From: Neomelitea salexigens DSM 19753
Lineage (GTDB): Bacteria > Pseudomonadota > Gammaproteobacteria > Pseudomonadales > Spongiibacteraceae
Reading direction: 5' to 3'
Length of the DNA stretch: 64,000 bases
NCBI RefSeq assembly: GCF_000422345.1
Contig: NZ_AULP01000009.1
Location: 1 to 64,000, forward strand
Shown: piece by piece, positions 43,109 through 51,573 of the stretch
Numbering within the stretch: the first letter of the stretch is position 1
How the letters are laid out: each line of letters starts with the position of its first letter
The notes under the pieces: generated by a model
Seen by the model: the letters and a program-made list of their open reading frames with translations, nothing else
What the model was told of the DNA's origin: nothing
Database searches by the model: none
Translations under genes and position numbers: made by a program

Positions 43109-44143
43109 ATGAATACCTTAGTAAAGGACGGCCAGAGTTTGCTGCAGCGCTACGAAGCACTGCAGCAACAAGGGAAAACACTTCGTGCGCGCAATGCCGC
43201 TGAATCGCTGGGAGTGTCAGAGGCGGAGTTGGTCGCCAGTCGCATTGGCCTTGGCGTAACGCGTTTACGCAATGATGCGAAGGCAATACTGAAAGAAGTA
43301 AAAACACTGGGCGAGGTAATGGCCCTGACCCGTAATGAACACTGCGTGCATGAACGCAAAGGCTGCTACCAAAAAATCGGTTTTAACGGCAGCATGGGCC
43401 TGGCCGTAAACGATGAGATTGACCTGCGACTATTCATGCACCATTGGTCGAGTATTTTCGCGGTCGAGGAATCTGGTCGTCACAGTCTGCAGTTTTTTGA
43501 TCGCTCGGGAACCGCGGCCCACAAGATTTATTTGACCGACGCCTCTGATGCCGCCGCGTATCGCGCCCTGGTCAGCAAATTTTCTGACTGTCCTCAGGTT
43601 GAGGAACTGGCGTTGGAGGCCTACCCCGAGCCGTCGCCGCCGCTCGCTGATAGTGACATCGATATCCAGGGGCTGGAGGGCGCGTGGCGGGCGCTGAAAG
43701 ACACCCACGATTTTCACGCCTTACTCGCGACCTGCAAGGTGCAGCGTGAGCAGGCCTTGCGCTTGGTCAGCGACGATCTTGCGAAGCCGCTCGGCACAGA
43801 ATCTCCCCGCCGCCTGCTTGAAGCGGCGCGCGACAGCCAGTGTGAAATTATGGTGTTTGTAGGCAACCGCGCCTGTATTCAAATTCACAGTGGCCCGGTC
43901 ACTAATCTGCGCGCCACACCGGGGTGGTTTAACGTGTTGGATCCACGTTTCAATCTTCACCTTAAGGAAGATGCGGTCGCCGCGTGCTGGCTTACTCGCA
44001 AGCCCACTGTCGATGGTGTGGTCTCCGCGTTGGAGGTCTACGGCGCGGGTGGTGAGCTGATCGTCACATTCTTTGGGCGCCGCAAACCCGGTCAACCGGA
44101 ATTGCCGCTGTGGCGCGAGTTGTTGCAGACCTTGGCTGACTGA
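43109..44143 (+). CDS. hmuS: Heme-degrading/trafficking protein HmuS (HemS family)
   Basis: A 344-residue cytoplasmic protein with the duplicated HemS/ChuX-type fold. Markers: N-terminal AAESLGVSEAELVASRIG, VMALTRNEHCVHERKGCYQ in the first repeat, and RDSQCEIMVFVGNRACIQIHSGPVTNL followed by FNLHLKEDAVAACWLTRKPT in the second. It accepts heme after import and either stores or breaks it down. GGAGGG precedes the ATG. Position between tonB and exbB is usual for Hmu/Phu operons. Confidence 0.9.
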   Translation: MNTLVKDGQSLLQRYEALQQQGKTLRARNAAESLGVSEAELVASRIGLGVTRLRNDAKAILKEVKTLGEVMALTRNEHCVHERKGCYQKIGFNGSMGLAVNDEIDLRLFMHHWSSIFAVEESGRHSLQFFDRSGTAAHKIYLTDASDAAAYRALVSKFSDCPQVEELALEAYPEPSPPLADSDIDIQGLEGAWRALKDTHDFHALLATCKVQREQALRLVSDDLAKPLGTESPRRLLEAARDSQCEIMVFVGNRACIQIHSGPVTNLRATPGWFNVLDPRFNLHLKEDAVAACWLTRKPTVDGVVSALEVYGAGGELIVTFFGRRKPGQPELPLWRELLQTLAD

Positions 44144-44712
44144 TGATGGCGATGTTTTCCATTGATACTCTCGGCGTACTCGCGTGGCCGCTAATCTGTT
44201 GCGCCTTACTGTTGTTCGCGGTAGCGGGAGAGCGATTGTGTTTTGCCGTGTGGGCGTTTTGGCATCGGCAACAAACCTATAGTGATGCCCTGGATTTGCT
44301 AGACCGTAACCGCGAGTGTGACAAAGCACTGCGCGACGAAGTGCTGGCCCTGCATTTACACATGCTCTCCACGCAGTGGTTGCGCGGCCAAAACGTATTG
44401 CGTGGCCTGGCTACGGTAAGCCCGCTGCTGGGAATGCTGGGCACCATCATCGGTGTGATGGCCGCTTTTCACCGTCTTAGTGAACACCGCGGTGCGGTGA
44501 ATCCCGCACTGCTTGCCGATGGTCTGTGGCAGGCACTAACAACGACCGCTGTGGGTTTGTCTATCGCACTGTTTGCCGCCGTGCTGGCCGCGTTGCAAAA
44601 CAGTGTTTGCCGAGTGGTGCTGCAGAACTGGGCCGCAAAACTCAATCAGCGATCGTTGGATATGGCTGGAGCCAAAGTGGCAGCACAGGCGCTGCGCGCG
44701 GAGCTTGCATGA
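44143..44712 (+). CDS. exbB: ExbB-like proton channel subunit (MotA/TolQ/ExbB)
   Basis: A 189-residue inner-membrane protein with three membrane segments (about 10-28, 88-107, 127-147). TVSPLLGMLGTIIGVMAAFHRL and DGLWQALTTTAVGLSIALFAAVL are conserved MotA/TolQ/ExbB motifs including the Thr lining the channel. It lacks the long N-terminal extension of some ExbB proteins. ATG overlaps the hmuS stop (TGATG). Confidence 0.9.
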   Translation: MMAMFSIDTLGVLAWPLICCALLLFAVAGERLCFAVWAFWHRQQTYSDALDLLDRNRECDKALRDEVLALHLHMLSTQWLRGQNVLRGLATVSPLLGMLGTIIGVMAAFHRLSEHRGAVNPALLADGLWQALTTTAVGLSIALFAAVLAALQNSVCRVVLQNWAAKLNQRSLDMAGAKVAAQALRAELA

Positions 44713-45131
44713 TCAAGCTGCCTGACTCTGCAGAGCCCGCGGCGATGGAGCTGATGCCGTTGATGGATATTCTCTTCATTCTGTTGCTGTTTTTCTTACT
44801 TACTGCCGGCGCTGCTGTTGCGCCAATGCCGGTAGCGCTGGTGGAGGCCCAGGGCAGCGAGTCGTCGCCTATGCCCGATACCCCGCTGCAGCTAAGTGTG
44901 GATGCGAAAGGCGTTTATGTATTGGACGGGCGTCGCTATGCCACCACCGCCGAACTGATGCCCAAACTTCTGGCGCGTTATCAGGCGAGCGCTGATGCCA
45001 CCTTGCTCATCGCCGGCGACCAGCAGGCGCCGTTACAGGCCTTGGTCAGCTTGCTCGACGCCCTGCAAAAAGCGCAGGTCGAGCGCGTTCAATTATTACA
45101 CCAAAGGGAAATGTTTAATGAGAATAAATAA
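44709..45131 (+). CDS. exbD: ExbD-like biopolymer transporter
   Basis: A 140-residue protein: short cytoplasmic start, one membrane helix MPLMDILFILLLFFLLTAG with the essential Asp at about residue 20, then a periplasmic domain with VSLLDALQKAQVERVQLL. ATG overlaps the exbB stop (ATGA). The C-terminus overlaps hmuT by 14 bases. With tonB and exbB it forms a dedicated energy module for heme uptake. Confidence 0.9.
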   Translation: MIKLPDSAEPAAMELMPLMDILFILLLFFLLTAGAAVAPMPVALVEAQGSESSPMPDTPLQLSVDAKGVYVLDGRRYATTAELMPKLLARYQASADATLLIAGDQQAPLQALVSLLDALQKAQVERVQLLHQREMFNENK

Positions 45132-45987
45132 ACGCGCCGTGGCACTGGCCCTTGGCGCGGCATTGCTCTCCAGTCTGGGGAACGCGAGTGAGCGCCTGGT
45201 CACCTTGGGCGGAGATGTAACAGAAATTGTGTTTGCGCTCGGCGCCGGTGATCGCGTGGTGGCAGTAGATAGCTCCAGCGTTTACCCGCCGCAGGTGCGT
45301 CAGCTACCCCAGCTGGGTTACCTTCGCGCCCTGTCCGCCGAGGGCGTATTGTCGGTGTCGGCAGATCGTATCATCGCGAATGCCGACATTGGCCCGCCTG
45401 CAGTAAAGCAGCAGATCCTGGCCGCTGGTCAGCAACTGGAGCTAGTGGAGGCAACGCCGACACCTGAGCAGTTGTATGACAAGATTCGCCGGCTAGCATC
45501 GTTGCTGGGAACCGTGGCCGCCGGCGATGACATTATTGCAGGGCTCAAAGCGGACTTCGCTGCGCTTGCCGAGCGGCGTCAGCGTTTGTCGCATCGCCCT
45601 GGGGTACTGTTTGTGATGAATCACGGTGGTGGCGCACCGATGATAGCGGGGCGTAATACCGCGGCCGACAGCATGATTCAGTTGATGGGCGGGAGGAATG
45701 TTGCCGACGCGATACGCGCTTACAAGCCCATGACGGCAGAGGCGTTAGTGAGTGCGGCGCCAGACTGGATTGTGGTGACAAACCAGGGACTTGAGCAGTT
45801 TGGCGGTGTCGACGGCTTGTTGCGCCAGCCCGGTATGGCGTTAACGCCGGCCGCTGAGTCGCGGCGCATTCTCAGCATGGATGCATTGCTGTTGCTGGGC
45901 TTTGGTCCGCGCACGGCTGACGCCGCGACCACACTGTTTAATGCGCTACACGGCGAACTCGAAAATGATGCCCAGCGCGATTACTGA
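45118..45987 (+). CDS. hmuT: Heme ABC transporter periplasmic binding protein HmuT
   Basis: A 289-residue secreted protein with signal peptide (RAVALALGAALLSSLGNAS) and the class III binding-protein fold: RLVTLGGDVTEIVFALGAGDRVVAVD, LPQLGYLRALSAEGVLSV and MIQLMGGRNVADAI. The usual heme-ligand Tyr/His are not firmly placed from sequence alone. AAAGGGA 8 bases upstream supports ATG 45118, inside the end of exbD. It hands heme to HmuU. Confidence 0.9.
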   Translation: MRINKRAVALALGAALLSSLGNASERLVTLGGDVTEIVFALGAGDRVVAVDSSSVYPPQVRQLPQLGYLRALSAEGVLSVSADRIIANADIGPPAVKQQILAAGQQLELVEATPTPEQLYDKIRRLASLLGTVAAGDDIIAGLKADFAALAERRQRLSHRPGVLFVMNHGGGAPMIAGRNTAADSMIQLMGGRNVADAIRAYKPMTAEALVSAAPDWIVVTNQGLEQFGGVDGLLRQPGMALTPAAESRRILSMDALLLLGFGPRTADAATTLFNALHGELENDAQRDY

Positions 45988-46987
45988 AACGCGTCACCCA
46001 AATGCGGCGTATCGCGTGCTTTGGCTATTAATGGCCTGTTTATTGGCAGCGTTGATGATGGCTGCCTTTGTCGGTGCGGCCCGAGTCGAGTGGCAGCACT
46101 GGCAGTGGCGAGCGTGGCAGAATCCTGAGGCCGCCATACTCTGGCATATCCGGTTGCCGCGCTTATGTTTGGCGGCCATCGTTGGGGCGGGGCTCGGGGC
46201 ATCGGGCGCGGCGATGCAGGGCTTGTTTCGCAACCCGCTTGCTGACCCCGGCCTGCTGGGCATCGCCAACGGCGCGGCGCTCGCCGTGGCCATCAGCTTA
46301 ATTGCCATTCCATCCAGTTGGGGTTTGCTGGGCCTGTACAGCATAAGCATCGCCGCATTTTGCGGCGGTTTGATTTGCTGCATCGTTATATTTCTTTTTG
46401 CTCGTCGCAGCGGCGGCGGTGTTGCGGCGCTGCTGCTGGCGGGGTTGGCGATAAACGCCCTTTGTGGTGCGGCGATTGGTTTTCTCACGTATTTGAGCGA
46501 TGACCAGCAATTGCGCAGCCTCAGCTTCTGGACGATGGGAAGTCTGGGCGGCGCGCTGTGGACGCAAATCGCCGTGTGTTGCAGTGTACTGATACCGGCC
46601 TTGTTGTTGCTAACACGAAGTGCTCGGCAATTGGATGTTTTGCAGTTGGGGGATCGCAGCGCCGAATATCTGGGTATTGACCCCCGCCAGTTACAGCGCC
46701 GCACCGTCATACTGGCGGCATTAATTGTTGGTAGTTGTGTGGCAGTGAGCGGCGTTATCGGTTTTGTTGGTCTACTGGTGCCACACCTCCTTCGTATGCT
46801 TATCGGCCCTCAACATCGATGGCTATTGCCGGGCAGTGCCCTGCTTGGTGCATTGTTGCTATTGGCTGCCGACACACTGGCAAGGACGGTCGTTGCGCCT
46901 GCGGAGCTGCCGGTGGGCGTCATTACCAGCTTGCTTGGCGCACCGTATTTCCTGTATTTGCTACTGTCTCAGGGAAGGCGACTATGA
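45965..46987 (+). CDS. hmuU: Heme ABC transporter permease HmuU
   Basis: About 340 residues with around ten membrane segments, of the FecCD/BtuC family. Clear motifs are RLPRLCLAAIVGAGLGASGAAMQGLFRNPLADPGLLGI and, near the end, GFVGLLVPHLLRMLIGPQHRWLLP and GVITSLLGAPYFLYLL. ATG 45965 (or 45968) overlaps the hmuT end by about 23 bases, so coupling is likely. Confidence 0.9.
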   Translation: MMPSAITETRHPNAAYRVLWLLMACLLAALMMAAFVGAARVEWQHWQWRAWQNPEAAILWHIRLPRLCLAAIVGAGLGASGAAMQGLFRNPLADPGLLGIANGAALAVAISLIAIPSSWGLLGLYSISIAAFCGGLICCIVIFLFARRSGGGVAALLLAGLAINALCGAAIGFLTYLSDDQQLRSLSFWTMGSLGGALWTQIAVCCSVLIPALLLLTRSARQLDVLQLGDRSAEYLGIDPRQLQRRTVILAALIVGSCVAVSGVIGFVGLLVPHLLRMLIGPQHRWLLPGSALLGALLLLAADTLARTVVAPAELPVGVITSLLGAPYFLYLLLSQGRRL

Positions 46988-47745
46988 GTTTGCTGGCAGA
47001 GAGACTGGGGTGGGCGCAAAAAGGCAAACAAATTCTTACCGATGTGAGCGGCGAGATAACGCCGGGAACACTGCTGGCGATTATCGGCCCCAACGGCGCG
47101 GGTAAGTCGTCATTGTTGCATTTGTTAGCAGGTGGTGAACGACCGGATAGCGGGACAGTGAGTTTAGATGGGCAATTACTTTCCAGCTATAGTGCAGCGT
47201 CCTTAGCACGACGCAGGGCGGTGTTGACCCAGGAGCAAAGCCTGCTCTTTCCGTTCGCGGTCAGGGATGTTGTGGCTATGGGGAGTTTACTCGCCGTCAA
47301 CGACGAGGATATCGAACATTGCCTGCGATACTTTTCGGCCGCAGAGCTTATTGATCGCCAGTACTTATCCCTATCCGGCGGCGAGCGTCAGCGGGTACAG
47401 ATAGCGCGGGTGCTGTTGCAATTGCTGCCATCATTAAAGGCCGGTGACCCCGCTTATCTGTTTCTCGATGAGCCGCTCAATGCCTTGGACCTGAACCATC
47501 AATTTGCGTTGATGGCCTTGCTTGAGTCGCTGCGAGATCGCGGTTTTGCGATCGCCTGTGTGATCCATGATCTGGTACTGGCGCGCCGCTTTGCCGACCA
47601 GGTTTGGGTATTATCCAACGGTCGGCTCGTCGCCAAGGGCGGTGCTGCGGAGGTAATTAACGAGTGCTTGCTCGACGAGGTGTTTATGCTGCCCGAGCAG
47701 CCCCGTAGAGTGATGGCCTCACTACTTGACTGTGCCGGAGCATAG
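46984..47745 (+). CDS. hmuV: Heme ABC transporter ATPase HmuV
   Basis: A 253-residue ABC ATPase with Walker A GPNGAGKSS (about 39-47), Q-loop VLTQEQSLLFPFAVRD, signature LSGGERQRVQIARVL, Walker B LFLDEPLNALD and H-loop IHDLV. The ATG overlaps the hmuU stop. It is the last gene of the heme operon, which ends with a 268-base gap before a convergent gene. Confidence 0.92.
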   Translation: MSLLAERLGWAQKGKQILTDVSGEITPGTLLAIIGPNGAGKSSLLHLLAGGERPDSGTVSLDGQLLSSYSAASLARRRAVLTQEQSLLFPFAVRDVVAMGSLLAVNDEDIEHCLRYFSAAELIDRQYLSLSGGERQRVQIARVLLQLLPSLKAGDPAYLFLDEPLNALDLNHQFALMALLESLRDRGFAIACVIHDLVLARRFADQVWVLSNGRLVAKGGAAEVINECLLDEVFMLPEQPRRVMASLLDCAGA

Positions 47746-47929
47746 TGGGGTGTTTGCAGCGCCGCTCTGGACTCAGGCTGCTGCCAATAAAGTAAGCGAC
47801 ATCAGATAAGCTGAAACGCCGTTTTGGCAGGCTAGAAATTTTCGGCGCAAAATCGCCGTGTATGAGGATGCTTTCGCCGCGATAGCTGGCGTGACATTTT
47901 GCCGAGTTTTATCGCCTGATTGATTGCCG

Positions 47930-47959
47930 CGCTCCGCGAGGACGAGTCCTCCAGGAGCG
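47930..47959. terminator. Long two-part hairpin after hmuV
   Basis: CGCTCC-gc-GAGGAC-ga-GTCCTC-ca-GGAGCG forms a 6+6 bp interrupted stem in the gap between convergent hmuV and the LLM oxidoreductase gene. No T-run follows. A bidirectional terminator or a small mobile palindrome are both possible. Confidence 0.45.
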
Positions 47960-48013
47960 CCGTGCATTCTGTGCCTGCGTCGCTCGGCATTGCGTGATAA
48001 ATAGTCGATGTAT

Positions 48014-49087
48014 TTATGCAGGTCGATTGCTGCGTCCAGAAAAACGTGCGTGCTTGCGTATTTTCCCGTAGCTGGCAATAGCAGGCGCGCATTCCTCAGC
48101 GGTGCTGGCGTGGAGAATAACGCCGTCTGCGCCGGCCTTGAATTGCTCATCAATACGCTGTGCGGCGTGGGATGCCGTGCCGAAGGCAGCGGGCAGCCAT
48201 TCCTCGGGAATCAGCGTCTGTATTTCCTGAAGTTGTTCAAGGCTGGCTACACTATCGATACCGCCAGGCATGCTCGCAACAGTAGGGTGAGCGCGGAAGG
48301 CGTCGAGTTGTCGCTGATCCCACTCGTTAATCGCAACTAGCAGTTCACCGTAGCCGGGGGCTTGTAAATAGGTTGCCATTCGAGCCACTGCCATTCTCAG
48401 GTAATCTTCTTCGCTCGGGTCTACGCCGCAGGCAAGTACACTCCAAACCTTCACACTGTCGGGGTCGCGCCCGGCGTGTTCCGCGCCTTGGCGAACCCGT
48501 TCACAGGCCCGCGAGAGTGCAGCGTCACTGAGAAACGTGTGCAGAATAACGCCGTCGAAGACACTGCCGGCAAAACTGAGACTTTTGGGGCCGAAGCCAA
48601 CAAACAACTGGGGAATATCGGCAGTCACCCAGTCTGCCATATGAAGGTAGGGAAAGTTGCCCAAGCTGCCATCGTAGCCGGCAACGCGCTCGCCGCGCCA
48701 CAGGCGTTTCATCATGTCACTGAAGTCGCGCAGCTGGGCGTTATTCACCTTCGACAGACCCCACAAGTCTTGGCGGATGCCGACACCACGAGCAATGCCC
48801 AGTGCGAAGCGGCCATTGGAGATATGATGGGCGGTGCTGGCCATGGCAGCGGTGTTCATGACATGCCGTGTATTGATGTTGGTCGCAGCGGTACCAACAT
48901 AAATCCGCTCGGTCACAGCCGCCGCCGCGCCAACGGTGACCCCGGCCTCCTTAGCGTCGAATCGCTCTGATATCCAAGCAGAGCCCAGCCCCAGCCTTTC
49001 GGCATCGCGAACCTCGGTGAGCAGGTCCGCGGGCGTTTGGCTGTGGCCGGGAAGTAAATAGCAGCCTAGTTCGGGGTAATCTTGCAT
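48014..49087 (-). CDS. LLM-class (luciferase-like, F420/flavin-dependent) oxidoreductase
   Basis: A 357-residue TIM-barrel protein of the bacterial luciferase-like family. Motifs include DAERLGLGSAWISERFD, VTERIYVGTAATNINTRHV, SNGRFALGIARGVG and IPQLFVGFGPKSLSFAGSVFDGVILH. It resembles a subgroup of LLM proteins annotated as F420-dependent; whether the cofactor here is F420 or FMN cannot be decided from sequence, and F420 is uncommon in gammaproteobacteria. It is divergent from a TetR gene with operator-like repeats between. Confidence 0.82.
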   Translation of the reverse strand: MQDYPELGCYLLPGHSQTPADLLTEVRDAERLGLGSAWISERFDAKEAGVTVGAAAAVTERIYVGTAATNINTRHVMNTAAMASTAHHISNGRFALGIARGVGIRQDLWGLSKVNNAQLRDFSDMMKRLWRGERVAGYDGSLGNFPYLHMADWVTADIPQLFVGFGPKSLSFAGSVFDGVILHTFLSDAALSRACERVRQGAEHAGRDPDSVKVWSVLACGVDPSEEDYLRMAVARMATYLQAPGYGELLVAINEWDQRQLDAFRAHPTVASMPGGIDSVASLEQLQEIQTLIPEEWLPAAFGTASHAAQRIDEQFKAGADGVILHASTAEECAPAIASYGKIRKHARFSGRSNRPA

Positions 49088-49105
49088 TGGTTGGTATCCT
49101 GCTTT

Positions 49106-49119
49106 GTTATTTTAATAAC
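49106..49119. promoter_or_regulatory. Palindrome GTTATTTTAATAAC, operator candidate
   Basis: Perfect 6+2+6 palindrome 19 bases before the LLM gene's ATG, in the gap shared with the divergent TetR gene. A likely binding site for that regulator, by position. Confidence 0.45.
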
Positions 49120-49142
49120 GGCGTTAACTTAATGGACAGTAG

Positions 49143-49163
49143 TTTATTAACATTGTTAAATAA
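49143..49163. promoter_or_regulatory. Palindrome with TTAACA-T-TGTTAA core, operator candidate
   Basis: A 21-base imperfect palindrome with a perfect 13-base centre, between the LLM and TetR genes. The two palindromes share AT-rich TTAA/TTATT elements, which fits a TetR dimer binding two sites. Confidence 0.45.
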
Positions 49164-49201
49164 GTCAATAACTTGTTTACACATCAGCTACCCGAGCGAT
49201 C

Positions 49202-49855
49202 ATGAATACGCGTCCTTCAATGACCAAATCCCGGCTTGGCCGACCCAGCGCCACGAGCAGGGGGGCTATTCTGGAGGCCGCGCGAGCGCTGTTACTATCG
49301 GAGGGACAGCAGGCACTTAGCATGCGGCGTATTGCGCAACAGCTCGGCGTGACACCGACCAGCTTGTATGGGTACTTTGCCAATAAGGCGCAATTGCTGA
49401 CGGCGTTGGCGCAGGAGCTGTATGACGGCTTCGACGTGCAGCTGGAGACCGAGCTGCCTTGGCCGCTTGCCATTGAGCATTGGCTAAATCGTTGGCGCGA
49501 CTGTTTATCAGGTGCCCCGGAGGCGCTGTTTATGGTGGGCATGATGGCGACCACGCCGCGCGGGCTTAGGGAGTTAGAGGCGGTGGCATCATTGCTGCGG
49601 CCGGTATTGGCCGACGACGTTCAAGCGGTGGCGCAGGCACAATCGCTGTGGTGGACGGTGCTCAGCTTTTGCAGTTTTGAACAGGATGCCAAACAGCCAG
49701 GTGTGCTGAAGCATTTGAAGCAAGCTCTTCCCCAGGACGGTGAGGCGAGTTGGCTGCAGGATCACCTTGCGGTGGATGATTACACCCAGATGTGGCGGGC
49801 TACAGTAGCGAGAAATATTGCCGGCCTGGAGGTGTTGGCCGGCAAGGTTGGCTGA
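49202..49855 (+). CDS. TetR/AcrR-family transcriptional regulator
   Basis: A 217-residue regulator. The N-terminal HTH reads ILEAARALLLSEGQQALSMRRIAQQLGVTPTSLYGYFANKAQLL (about 20-65), the TetR signature. The rest is a helical ligand-binding domain with no assigned ligand. It is divergent from the LLM oxidoreductase and probably represses it and itself. An internal ATG at 49220 is an alternative start. Its stop is 3 bases from the convergent ybiT stop. Confidence 0.88.
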   Translation: MNTRPSMTKSRLGRPSATSRGAILEAARALLLSEGQQALSMRRIAQQLGVTPTSLYGYFANKAQLLTALAQELYDGFDVQLETELPWPLAIEHWLNRWRDCLSGAPEALFMVGMMATTPRGLRELEAVASLLRPVLADDVQAVAQAQSLWWTVLSFCSFEQDAKQPGVLKHLKQALPQDGEASWLQDHLAVDDYTQMWRATVARNIAGLEVLAGKVG

Positions 49856-49857
49856 GC

Positions 49858-51450
49858 TTAAACGGCGACCTGCTGGCTAGCTAGAAACTCTTCATAACTA
49901 CCTTGGAAGTCATTGAGCTTCTGGTCTTTGATTTCGACAACACGAGTGGCCAGTGACGAGACAAACTCTCGGTCGTGACTCGCGAAAATCAATGTGCCTT
50001 CAAAATGTTCCAATGCGAGGTTTAAGGCTTCGATGGCTTCCATGTCCAAGTGGTTAGTGGGCTCGTCCATAATGAGCACATTGCAGTCCATCATCATCAG
50101 CTTGCCAAACAGCAGGCGGTTTTTCTCACCGCCTGAACAGACCTTAACCGGCTTTTTGAAATCGTCGGAAGAGAACAACAAGCGACCCAGCGTTGCGCGT
50201 ACAATTTGGTCATCGTGACTGGGCTTCTGCCATTGCGCCATCCAGTCGAAAAGTGTGAGGTCGTTGTCAAAGTCGTTGCTGCTGTCTTGTGGGCAGTAAC
50301 CGAGGGTGGCGTTTTCGGCCCATTTTACATTGCCTTCGTTGGCTTGAAGCTCTTTCATCAGGCAGCGAAGCAGGGTGGTTTTGCCCGCGCCGTTTTCACC
50401 AATGACGGCTAAGCGACTGCCTGCCTCAAGGATCATCTGGCCGTTGCTAAACAGTGGCTCATCAAAGCCGTGGCCGACGCTTTCTAGCGTCAGTGCTTGG
50501 CGATGGAGTTTTTTGTCTTGTTTGAAGCGGATATAGGGTGATACACGGCTGGACGCTTTGATTTCATCCAGCTTGATCTTGTCTATTTGCTTGGCGCGGG
50601 AGGTTGCCTGCTTGGCCTTTGAGGCATTGGCAGAGAAGCGGCTGACAAACTGCTGTAGCTCGGCGATCTGTGCAGACTTCTTGGCGTTTTGAGACTGCAG
50701 GCGCTCCCTGGCTGCGGTAGCCGCGGTCATAAAATCATCGTAATTGCCGGGATAGACACGCAGCTCACCGTAATCGATATCTGCCATGTGGGTACACACC
50801 GAATTCAGGAAATGGCGGTCGTGGGAAATGATCACCATGGTGCTCTTGCGCTCATTGAGCAGCTCTTCCAGCCAGCGAATCGTGTTGATGTCGAGGTTAT
50901 TGGTGGGTTCGTCTAACAGCAGTACATCGGGGTCTGAAAATAGCGCTTGGGCCAGCAATACACGCAGTTTCCAGCCGGGGGCGACTTCACTCATCGGTCC
51001 GAAGTGCAGGCTTTGATCAATTCCGGCGCCGAGCAAAATTTCTCCGGCGCGGCTTTCCGCACTGTAGCCATCCATCTCCATAAAGCGGGTTTCCAGCTCG
51101 GCGACCTTCATACCGTCTTCTTCCGACATTTCTGTCAACGAATAAATACGGTCTCGCTCTTGTTTCACTTCCCAAAGCTCGGTGTGGCCCATGATCACGG
51201 TATCGATCACTGAATACTGCTCAAAGGCGAACTGGTCTTGATGCAGCTTGCCGATGCGTTCATTGGGGTCGAGAGAAACATTGCCAGAGGTGGGCTTGAG
51301 GCTGCCATCGAGGATTTTCATAAACGTGGATTTGCCGCAGCCATTCGCGCCAATAAGCCCGTAGCGGTTGCCGTTGCCAAACTTCACTGAGATGTTTTCA
51401 AATAGCGGCTTGGCACCAAATTGCATGGTGATGTTTGCAGTAGAGATCAA
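49858..51450 (-). CDS. ybiT: ABC-F family translation factor YbiT
   Basis: A 530-residue protein with two ABC ATPase domains and no membrane segment, the same length as E. coli YbiT and very similar to it as I recall ([20 protein letters not shown] start; [35 protein letters not shown]). Walker A sites are GANGCGKS and GENGAGKT, Walker [12 protein letters not shown] and [11 protein letters not shown], and the linker includes [28 protein letters not shown] proteins act on the ribosome. The 120 bases upstream of it hold no recognised signal. Confidence 0.94.
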   Translation of the reverse strand: MISTANITMQFGAKPLFENISVKFGNGNRYGLIGANGCGKSTFMKILDGSLKPTSGNVSLDPNERIGKLHQDQFAFEQYSVIDTVIMGHTELWEVKQERDRIYSLTEMSEEDGMKVAELETRFMEMDGYSAESRAGEILLGAGIDQSLHFGPMSEVAPGWKLRVLLAQALFSDPDVLLLDEPTNNLDINTIRWLEELLNERKSTMVIISHDRHFLNSVCTHMADIDYGELRVYPGNYDDFMTAATAARERLQSQNAKKSAQIAELQQFVSRFSANASKAKQATSRAKQIDKIKLDEIKASSRVSPYIRFKQDKKLHRQALTLESVGHGFDEPLFSNGQMILEAGSRLAVIGENGAGKTTLLRCLMKELQANEGNVKWAENATLGYCPQDSSNDFDNDLTLFDWMAQWQKPSHDDQIVRATLGRLLFSSDDFKKPVKVCSGGEKNRLLFGKLMMMDCNVLIMDEPTNHLDMEAIEALNLALEHFEGTLIFASHDREFVSSLATRVVEIKDQKLNDFQGSYEEFLASQQVAV

Positions 51451-51573
51451 CAGAATATCCAGAGCCTGCGCGATGCAGTGCGACAGTGATGAGCAGAGAG
51501 GCGCGCACTATAAGCCTTTCGGCGCGCGAGGTCGAACGGGCAGGGCTACTTTGGCGCAATATTTCCGCAGTCT

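Noticed and set aside
138-47959. Calling the GC-rich hairpins at 138, 28997, 39146 and 47930 firm intrinsic terminators
   Set aside because: None is followed by a T-run, so termination is only plausible; they are listed with low confidence.
47773-48153. Minus-strand frame after hmuV
   Set aside because: Overlaps the end of the LLM gene in another frame and spans the hairpin; no recognisable protein.
48476-48970. 164-codon open frame on the plus strand
   Set aside because: Opposite the well-supported LLM oxidoreductase; no ribosome site or domain.
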